Source: Rubrivivax sp.
GTDB lineage: Bacteria; Pseudomonadota; Gammaproteobacteria; Burkholderiales; Burkholderiaceae_C
Assembly: GCA_026125665.1 (NCBI GenBank)
Contig: JAHCKS010000017.1
Span: 1-49,773, forward strand
DNA: 49,773 nt
Reading direction: 5' to 3'
Under the pieces are notes generated by a model. It was given only the letters and a program-made list of their open reading frames with translations. It ran no database searches and was not told where the DNA came from. Position numbers and translations under genes: made by a program. Positions 43,984 to 49,773 of the stretch are shown here, piece by piece (position 1 is the stretch's first letter; every line of letters begins with the position of its first letter).

Positions 43984-44814
43984 TCACCACGGGCCGACGA
44001 TCCAGCCCTCGACCACGTCGGTGCCGGCCGGCACGCCTTGCGAAGGCTGCCGCGCGGCCCACGCCGCGAGCATCAGGCACAACACGGCATCGACGAGGTC
44101 GCCGCTCGCATCGGCCACGAGCGCCTCGCGCTGCGCCGGCGCGGCGTGCAGGCGCAGGCCGAGGCGGCTGTCCCCGCGTTCGAGCGCGGCGAGCATGTCG
44201 CGCCGCGCCTGCCGGCGCTCGCCGTCGTCGCGGTTCTTGTACGAACGCCGCCCGATCAGCTCGAACGCAAGGCGGCCCGGGTAGCCTTCGACCGCGGCGC
44301 GCGCGGGGTCGCCGCGCCGCAGCCCGGGCAGCGTGACACCCGCCGCGACGAGGCGCGACAGCCCCTCGTAGTACATGAAGCCGACCGGCACGTAGCGCGT
44401 CTGCAGCGGGCTCGACGACGTGGCCGCATGCGCCGTGTCGGTGGCGCGGTGCACGAGCCGCTGCCCGCGCGGCCGCGTGTTGCCCCAGGCGTCGACGAGC
44501 GCGCGGAAGGCCATGCGGTCGAGGCAGCGCTGCTTCAGCGTGGTGATCACGGCATCGGCGTGCTCGCCGAGCGCATGCGCCTGGACGAACGCACGCGGCA
44601 GGCCGAACGGGAAGTCGAACGCGCCGAGCCACGGGCCCGGTGCCGCGAGCAGACGCTCGAACTCGGCGAGCGTGGGCAGTAGGTCGATGCCGGCGAGCTG
44701 CACGACGTCGACCGCGCCGGGCCGCCACGAGCCGCGCGCCACCGTGATCGGCTTGCGGCGCGAGGGTGCGCAGGTGAAGTCGACGCCGAGGAGATGGTGG
44801 GGAGGGTCGTGCAA
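43984..44814 (-). CDS. DUF429 family protein
   Basis: 276 aa from TTG 44814. Starting LHDPPHHLLGVDFTCAPSRRKPITVARG, it has the DUF429 pattern with GVDFTCAP, GAFDFPFGLPR, EGYPGRLAFELIGRRSYKNRD and DASGDLVDAVLCLMLA, an RNase H-like arrangement of acidic residues at the first strand and near the end. The function is unknown; a nuclease-like fold has been suggested for the family. TTG is supported by AGGA 7 nt upstream and by the absence of ATG or GTG near the conserved start; the longer frame upstream is antisense to the BIME-like palindromes and is unlikely to be coding. It is divergent from the asparaginase gene. Confidence 0.82.
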   Translation of the reverse strand: MHDPPHHLLGVDFTCAPSRRKPITVARGSWRPGAVDVVQLAGIDLLPTLAEFERLLAAPGPWLGAFDFPFGLPRAFVQAHALGEHADAVITTLKQRCLDRMAFRALVDAWGNTRPRGQRLVHRATDTAHAATSSSPLQTRYVPVGFMYYEGLSRLVAAGVTLPGLRRGDPARAAVEGYPGRLAFELIGRRSYKNRDDGERRQARRDMLAALERGDSRLGLRLHAAPAQREALVADASGDLVDAVLCLMLAAWAARQPSQGVPAGTDVVEGWIVGPW

Positions 44815-44851
44815 GGGCGGTCCTGCTGCTCCGGCCGGCAACGTCGGCGCG

Positions 44852-44924
44852 CGGCGGCGGCCGGGCAGGCCAGGCTGCGCTCCGCACGATACCTGTGCTC
44901 GCCTGGCCTGCCCGGCCGCCGCCG
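44852..44924 (+). repeat. REP-like palindrome 1 of a BIME-type pair
   Basis: A perfect 22-bp inverted repeat (44852-44873 and 44903-44924) with a 29-nt loop. The loop sequence recurs as its reverse complement in palindrome 2. Confidence 0.88.
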
Positions 44925-44992
44925 GGGCACCGGGTGCGCTGATCGCAAGCGAACACGTCGGGCGCGCTCGGCGCTGCCCCGGCTTGGCGGGG

Positions 44993-45043
44993 GGGCCTGC
45001 CGGGCGAGCACCGGTATCGTGCGCAGCGCAGCCCGGCAGGCCC
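44993..45043 (-). repeat. REP-like palindrome 2 of a BIME-type pair, inverted
   Basis: A perfect 13-bp inverted repeat (44993-45005 and 45031-45043) whose loop is, on the opposite strand, nearly the same as that of palindrome 1 (GGCTGCGCT-CGCACGATACC-GTGCTCGCC with single mismatches). The two form an inverted pair 190 bp long in the region between divergent genes. Confidence 0.85.
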
Positions 45044-45084
45044 TCCATCTCGCCGCGCCACACCGGCCAGACTTCCCCAGAAGC

Positions 45085-45090
45085 TACATT
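45085..45090 (+). promoter_or_regulatory. -10 hexamer of the asparaginase gene (leaderless-type)
   Basis: TACATT lies 6 nt (GCCGCC) before the ATG at 45097, so the mRNA probably begins at the start codon. Confidence 0.5.
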
Positions 45091-45096
45091 GCCGCC

Positions 45097-46131
45097 ATGC
45101 CTCCCAACCCCATCCTCGTCGAAGCGCAACGCGGCGGCATCACCGAGAGCTTCCACCGCGGCGCCGTGGCCGTCGTCGACGCGGCCGGCGCCGTGCACAC
45201 GAGCCTCGGCGACATCGAGCGGCCGGTCTTCCCGCGCTCGGCCGTGAAGGTGCTACAGGCGTTGCCGCTGGTCGCGAGCGGCGCCGCCGAACGCTTCGGC
45301 CTCGACGACGCCGAGCTCGCGCTGGCCTGCGCCTCGCACGGCGGCGAGCCGCGGCACACCGAGGCGGCGAGGTCGATGCTCGCCAAGGCCGGGCTCGGGC
45401 CGGAGGCGCTGGAGTGCGGCACGCACTGGCCCTACCACGAGAGTGCGCAGCGCGCGCTGGCCGCGGCCGGCACGGGCCCGAGCGCGCTGCACAACAACTG
45501 CTCGGGCAAACACGCCGGGTTCGTGTGCCTCGGCTGCATGCTCGCCGGCCGCGGCGGCGCCGCCGACTTCGTGCGCGGCTACGTACAGCCCGGGCACCCG
45601 GTGATGCGCGAGGTCACCACGTCACTGCAGGACGCCACCGGCTTCGACCTCGCGCGCACCGCGTGCGGCACCGACGGCTGCTCGATCCCGACCTTCGCGG
45701 TCCCGCTGCGCCACCTGGCGCACGCGTTCGCGAAGGTGGCCACGGGCCAGGGGCTCGGGGCCGACCGGGCCCGCGCGGCGCGACGCCTGCGCCAGGCCGT
45801 GGCACGCGCGCCGCTGATGGTGGCCGGCACCGGCCGCTTCGACAGCCGCGTCGCCGAACGCTTCGGCGAGCGCGTGTTCTGCAAGGTCGGTGCCGAGGGC
45901 GTCTACTGCGCCGCGCTGCCCGCGCAGGGCCTCGGCGTGGCGCTGAAGATGGACGACGGCAACACCGCCCGCGCCGCCGAGGTGGTGATGGCGACGCTCA
46001 TCGCACGCCTCGTGCCGATGCGCGACGAGGCCGAAGCCGACTTCGTGGGTTCGCTTGCCGACGTGCCGCTGCGCAACTGGAACGGCATCGAGGTGGGCCG
46101 GCTGCGCGCCGCCCAGGTGCTGCGCCCCTAG
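45097..46131 (+). CDS. L-asparaginase, class 3 (Rhizobium etli AnsA type)
   Basis: 344 aa. It hydrolyses asparagine to aspartate and ammonia. The serine-beta-lactamase-like SxxK dyad is Ser48-Lys51 in FPRSAVKVLQ; the zinc site residues are Cys135 and Lys138 in NNCSGKHAGF and Cys190 in ACGTDGCSIP. The positions match the R. etli enzyme ReAV almost residue by residue. No signal peptide, so cytoplasmic. ATG 45097 fits the family start; the open frame to its left covers the palindromes and is not coding. Confidence 0.93.
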   Translation: MPPNPILVEAQRGGITESFHRGAVAVVDAAGAVHTSLGDIERPVFPRSAVKVLQALPLVASGAAERFGLDDAELALACASHGGEPRHTEAARSMLAKAGLGPEALECGTHWPYHESAQRALAAAGTGPSALHNNCSGKHAGFVCLGCMLAGRGGAADFVRGYVQPGHPVMREVTTSLQDATGFDLARTACGTDGCSIPTFAVPLRHLAHAFAKVATGQGLGADRARAARRLRQAVARAPLMVAGTGRFDSRVAERFGERVFCKVGAEGVYCAALPAQGLGVALKMDDGNTARAAEVVMATLIARLVPMRDEAEADFVGSLADVPLRNWNGIEVGRLRAAQVLRP

Positions 46132-46159
46132 TCGCCCGCCGACCCGGGCACGCGGCGGC

Positions 46160-46729
46160 TCAGGGGAAGAGCCGCAGCTCGACCCGGCGCGCTTCCTTGT
46201 TCGTGCCGTCGCCCGTGGTCGACTCGGGCTTGCGCAGCGCGATGCGGTCGGCCGCCACGCCGGCGGCCTTCAGCGCCTCGCGCACGGCCTTGGCGCGCTC
46301 CTTGGCGAGCTCGGCGTTCTTCGCCGGGTCGCCGGTGGCGTCGTGGAAGCCGGACAGGATCACCTTGCGCGGCGAGGCCGCCTGCACCTCGGCGGTTAGC
46401 GCCTTCAGCGCCTGCGTGGCTTCGGCGCCGAGCGCTGCCACGCCGCTGTCGAAGTAGAGCGTGCCGACGAGCTGGCCGGCCAGCGGCACGTCGATCACGT
46501 CGTCGGCGCCGGGCGCGGCCGGGGCGGTCGCCGGCGCGGCCACGGCCGGCGCAGCCGGAGCGACCGGCCTCGGCGCCGCCGGCGCCCCGGAGGCCATCGC
46601 CGCGGGCGCCTTTCGGTCGGCCAGCGTCTTCATCGCGATGCCGCCCAGCAGGCCGAACAGCAGCAGCGCCACCACGCCGAGCGCCGTCCACACGCCGATG
46701 CGCGCACCATCGTCGAGCTCGTCGAGCAT
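46160..46729 (-). CDS. inner-membrane-anchored OmpA-domain protein
   Basis: 189 aa. One transmembrane helix at residues 11-30 (GVWTALGVVALLLFGLLGGI), a Pro/Ala-rich spacer (~40-75), then an OmpA-like peptidoglycan-binding domain (GTLYFDSGVAALGAEATQALKAL, VILSGFHDATGDPAKNAELAKERAKAVREAL). The usual GHAD motif is GFHDATG here. The short acidic cytoplasmic head MLDELDDGAR is unusual. It probably ties the inner membrane to the cell wall. It is divergent from the subtilase gene with 239 bp between. Confidence 0.87.
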   Translation of the reverse strand: MLDELDDGARIGVWTALGVVALLLFGLLGGIAMKTLADRKAPAAMASGAPAAPRPVAPAAPAVAAPATAPAAPGADDVIDVPLAGQLVGTLYFDSGVAALGAEATQALKALTAEVQAASPRKVILSGFHDATGDPAKNAELAKERAKAVREALKAAGVAADRIALRKPESTTGDGTNKEARRVELRLFP

Positions 46730-46968
46730 CGCCCACCCCTCCTTGACCGCGACCGGTTCGAACCGCGCGCGATTCTAGGTGCGGCGCCGCGCGGCCCTCC
46801 CCCACCCGGGGGATGCTGGCCCGTCGCCGCCTGGCGCCTGATCCCTTCGAGCCATTTCCGCCGGCATCGCCGATGCCTAGCCTTGCAGCTTCGACGCGAC
46901 GGCCGGTGGCAACGACGGCCGCGACAGGCGCATCCATCGAACGGCACGGCACTCGACCCGAGGGACCC

Positions 46969-49773
46969 ATGAAGATCATTCGCGAAGCCCGCACCTTGGC
47001 GCTTGCCGCCACCTGCAGCCTGGCGCTGCTCGCCGCCTGCGGCGGCGGCGGTGGCGGCGACTCCGGGGGAGGCGGAGGAGGAGGTGGCGGCGGCACCCCG
47101 CCCACCACGTTCAACCTCTCCGGCACCATCAGCATCGCCGGGACCGCGGCGGTCGACTCCGACACCAACGACATCAACCAGACCGGCTACGCGGTGAACG
47201 ACACGCCCGGCGCCGCGCAGGCGCTGACCGCGCCGGTGCTGCTGGTGGGCAGCGTCAACGAGCCCAACACCGGCCCGCGCGGCAACAACAACGACGGCAC
47301 GGCCACGCTCGGCGACGAGGACGACGCGTATCGCGTGGACCTGGTCGCCGGCCAGGTGGTCGAGCTCGAGTTCGCCAGCGACCCGGCCGAGAGCGATGTC
47401 GACCTCTACCTCTACGACACCGCCACGCCGCCCAACCTTGTGGGCTTCTCCAACGGCGTCGCGTCGCGCTTCGAGTGCGTCACCGTCACGCGCAACGCCA
47501 CGTACCTGGTGCGCGTCAACGCGTTCAGCAGGGCCTCGATCTACAACCTGCGCATCGGTGCGCCGGGCACGGCCGCCAACTGCCCGAACAGTGCCACGGC
47601 CGCCGGCTTCATCCCCGGCGAGCTGGTGCTCGAGCCGCGCCGCGCTGCGGCCGCGGAAGGGGCCGCCAAGCCGCAGGCCGCGGCCACGTCGTTGAAGCGG
47701 GCGCACGAGTGGCTGCGTGCGGCCGGCGGCAAGGTGGTGACCGCCGCCGCCGATGCATCCGGCACCTCCGCCGAGCTGCTGCCCGGGGCTGGCCCGCAGC
47801 TCGTGAAGCTGCCCGCCGACGGCGTGGCGCGCAGCGACGGCCTCGCCGCACTGGCCGACCTCGCCGCCGGCCGCGCCGGCAAGACCGGCGCACCGCGCGG
47901 CCTCTCCGCCAAGGACGTGGCGCGCCGCGCCCGGGCCGCCGCCGACCCGTGGCCCGAGGCGCTGGAGACGCTGCGTTACGCCAAGCACCTGCGCGCCAGT
48001 GGCGCCTTCGAGTACGTCGAGGCGAACCGTCTGTTCACGCGCACGGCGATCACCGGCCCCTTCCCGCCCAACGACCTGCGCTACTCGTACCAGCGCTGGC
48101 ACTACGAGCAGATCAACCTGCCCTCGGCGATGGAGCGCATCACCGGCCTCGGCCTGCCGGGCACGCAGACGCGGCCGCTCGTCTCGGTCATCGACGACGG
48201 CGTCGTGCTCGACCACCCGGACATGGCGCCGCAGCTGTTCAGCAGCGGCCGCAGCTTCGTGAGCCTCAACACGACCGGCGACGGCGACGGCGCCAGCGGC
48301 GACAACCCCTTCACCGCGGCGCAGCAGCCGGTGTTCCACGGCACGCACGTCGCCGGCACGATCGGCGCCAGCACCTACGACGGCGTCGGAGGTGCCGGCA
48401 CCGCGCCGATGGCGCTGTTGCTGCCCGTGCGCGTGTTCGGCCCGGGCGGGCGTGCCAGCAGCCTGGACATCATCCAGGCCATGCGCTACTCGGCCGCGCT
48501 GTCCAACCGCTCGGGCACGGTGCCGGCACGGCGCGCCGATGTCATCAACATGAGCCTGGGCGGCGACGGTGCCTGCGACGCGGCGTTCGCGACGGCCATT
48601 GCCGACGTGCGTGCGGCCGGCAGCATCGTCGTCGTCGCGGCGGGCAACGACGCGCGCAACGCGAGCGGCGTCGCGGCGCCGGTCGGCTCGCCGGCCAACT
48701 GCGCCGGCGCCATCGCCGTGAGCGCCACCGACGCGCGGCGCAACATCGCCAACTACTCCAACACCGGGCCGACGATCCGCGTCGCCGCGCCGGGCGGCGA
48801 CACGTCGGTCTCCACCACCGGCAACGGCGCGCCCGACGGCGTGTACAGCGCCGTGGCCACCTTCGACGCCGCCGGCCGCCGCCAGCCGGCCATCGGCGCG
48901 ATGCAGGGCACGTCGATGGCCACGCCGCACGTGGCCGGCGTGATGGCGCTGATGCGCTTCGTCAACCCGGGCCTCACGGTGGCGCAGGTCGACAACCTCA
49001 TCGCCGCCGGCAGCCTCACCGACGACCTCGGTGCGGCCGGCCGCGACAACGTGTTCGGCTTCGGTCTGGTCAACGCGCGCAAGGCGGTCGACGCAGCGCT
49101 CGCCGCGCTGGCCACGCCGCCGGCGCCGCCGCCGGCGCAGATCGTCGTGCTGCCGTCGTCGATCGACTTCGGCGCGCTGCAGACGAGCGCAGTGGTCGAG
49201 CTGAGCGCGCCCGCGGCCACCACCGAGACCTTCGGCGGCACGCCGCAGGTGGTGCTGCCGGCCGGCATGAACATCGGCTCGGTGACGGTGGCCAGCACCG
49301 CCGTGGGCGCCGGCGGCCTCGGCCGCTACACCATCACCGTCGACCGCAGCGGCATCCCGGCGGCCGGCACCCACTACCCCACCGTGCGCTTCACGCTCAG
49401 CAGCGGCCGCGTGCTGACGGTGCAGCTCGCCGTCAACAAGCCGGCCGCCGCACCCGGCCCGGGCAGCGCCGGCGCCAGCTTCGGCCCGGTGTACGTGCTG
49501 CTCATCGACCCGGCCACCGGCAACGTCGAGCACACCGTGCTCGCCACGCTGGCCAACGGTCGGTACACGTGGAGCAAGACCGGCTACGCGAAGAACCGCG
49601 TGCAGATCGTGGCCGGCGGCGACACCGACAACGACGACTTCATCTGCGCGCGCGGCGAGACCTGCGGCGCCTTCCCGGTGCTGCCGCCGGGCAAGGGCTT
49701 CACGATCGTCGAGCTGACCGGCGACCGCAGCGACCTGAACTTCCAGGTGGCACCGCTGTCGGGCATGTCCCCA
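46969..49773 (+). CDS. subtilisin-like (S8) serine protease, lipoprotein (partial at window end)
   Basis: 935 codons without a stop; the end lies beyond the window. The signal has a lipobox LAAC with Cys24, directly followed by two runs of Gly. Residues ~45-185 are a PPC-like beta domain (AYRVDLVAGQVVELEF, DVDLYLYDT), followed by a linker and the S8 domain: Asp409 (VSVIDDGV), His457 (HGTHVAG), Ser649 (GTSMATPHVAG), and the oxyanion Asn in AAGNDARN. A further ~250 residues of beta-rich repeats follow, with two Cys in a DNDDFICARGETCG stretch. It is a surface- or periplasm-anchored protease. ATG 46969 is the only start in front of the signal. Confidence 0.94.
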   Translation, partial: MKIIREARTLALAATCSLALLAACGGGGGGDSGGGGGGGGGGTPPTTFNLSGTISIAGTAAVDSDTNDINQTGYAVNDTPGAAQALTAPVLLVGSVNEPNTGPRGNNNDGTATLGDEDDAYRVDLVAGQVVELEFASDPAESDVDLYLYDTATPPNLVGFSNGVASRFECVTVTRNATYLVRVNAFSRASIYNLRIGAPGTAANCPNSATAAGFIPGELVLEPRRAAAAEGAAKPQAAATSLKRAHEWLRAAGGKVVTAAADASGTSAELLPGAGPQLVKLPADGVARSDGLAALADLAAGRAGKTGAPRGLSAKDVARRARAAADPWPEALETLRYAKHLRASGAFEYVEANRLFTRTAITGPFPPNDLRYSYQRWHYEQINLPSAMERITGLGLPGTQTRPLVSVIDDGVVLDHPDMAPQLFSSGRSFVSLNTTGDGDGASGDNPFTAAQQPVFHGTHVAGTIGASTYDGVGGAGTAPMALLLPVRVFGPGGRASSLDIIQAMRYSAALSNRSGTVPARRADVINMSLGGDGACDAAFATAIADVRAAGSIVVVAAGNDARNASGVAAPVGSPANCAGAIAVSATDARRNIANYSNTGPTIRVAAPGGDTSVSTTGNGAPDGVYSAVATFDAAGRRQPAIGAMQGTSMATPHVAGVMALMRFVNPGLTVAQVDNLIAAGSLTDDLGAAGRDNVFGFGLVNARKAVDAALAALATPPAPPPAQIVVLPSSIDFGALQTSAVVELSAPAATTETFGGTPQVVLPAGMNIGSVTVASTAVGAGGLGRYTITVDRSGIPAAGTHYPTVRFTLSSGRVLTVQLAVNKPAAAPGPGSAGASFGPVYVLLIDPATGNVEHTVLATLANGRYTWSKTGYAKNRVQIVAGGDTDNDDFICARGETCGAFPVLPPGKGFTIVELTGDRSDLNFQVAPLSGMSP

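Noticed and set aside
44794-45096. N-terminal extension of the asparaginase
   Set aside because: The frame is open but translates the BIME-like palindromes. The family's conserved start lies at 45097, with a -10 hexamer directly before it.
46630-49533. Long minus-strand open frame (967 codons) opposite the subtilase
   Set aside because: Its composition (Ala, Gly, Arg, His, Val) and lack of motifs show that it is the antisense of the protease gene, which has a full catalytic triad on the plus strand.

Overview
The window is about 70% GC or higher, densely packed and mostly leaderless or Shine-Dalgarno led. Its gene content looks like a chromosomal segment of a betaproteobacterium of the order Burkholderiales (Rubrivivax/Piscinibacter-like; inferred from protein style, not searched). 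It opens with the last codons of gyrB, so it probably lies close to the dnaA-dnaN-gyrB origin region. No transposase, integrase, CRISPR array, tRNA or rRNA was seen.

Layout. 1-13.4 kb, mostly minus strand: mnmA, a small unknown protein, an aspartoacylase-like hydrolase, purC with a divergent AmpG-like permease, an amidase/YciI pair, a YidB-like protein, an rsmE/amidase pair and the three-gene proton-translocating transhydrogenase operon pntAA-pntAB-pntB. 13.6-15.2 kb: a NUDIX hydrolase reading in frame into a ProQ/FinO RNA chaperone that carries a frameshift. 15.2-19.3 kb: a LysR/NmrA divergent pair, an orphan peptide-type solute-binding protein and a CsoR-family repressor. 19.3-25 kb: two palindromic repeat copies, a 1085-residue self-sufficient reductive dehalogenase (corrinoid/2x[4Fe-4S] module fused to a flavin/NAD/[2Fe-2S] reductase) and, divergent from it, a ClC halide transporter. 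25-30 kb: a RecQ helicase fused to a phosphoribosyltransferase-like domain, and a divergent sugar-acid dehydratase/RraA-type lyase pair. 30-37.4 kb: glucan phosphorylase, a TRAP-TAXI transporter, an OmpA-type lipoprotein, a full copy of the repeat and a small outer-membrane barrel. 37.6-49.8 kb: a second orphan solute-binding protein, a nuclease, an Lhr-type helicase, a broken GNAT/nitrilase gene, a DUF429 protein, a BIME-like palindrome pair, a class 3 asparaginase, an OmpA-domain membrane protein and a lipoprotein subtilase cut by the window end.

How the genes may work together. The most interesting unit is the dehalogenase/ClC pair. The enzyme carries its own electron-transfer chain from NAD(P)H, and the transporter keeps the external gating glutamate but has Gln at the internal proton-glutamate position, so it could let the released halide leave the cell without proton coupling. 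The 293-bp region between them holds a perfect 5-4-5 inverted repeat over the ClC promoter, a candidate ~100-nt terminated transcript and a hairpin covering the dehalogenase ribosome-binding site. Other noteworthy features are a family of intergenic palindromic repeats (four copies), several probable leaderless genes with a -10 hexamer 5-7 nt before the start codon, and two genes that look broken (proQ-like and GNAT/nitrilase).
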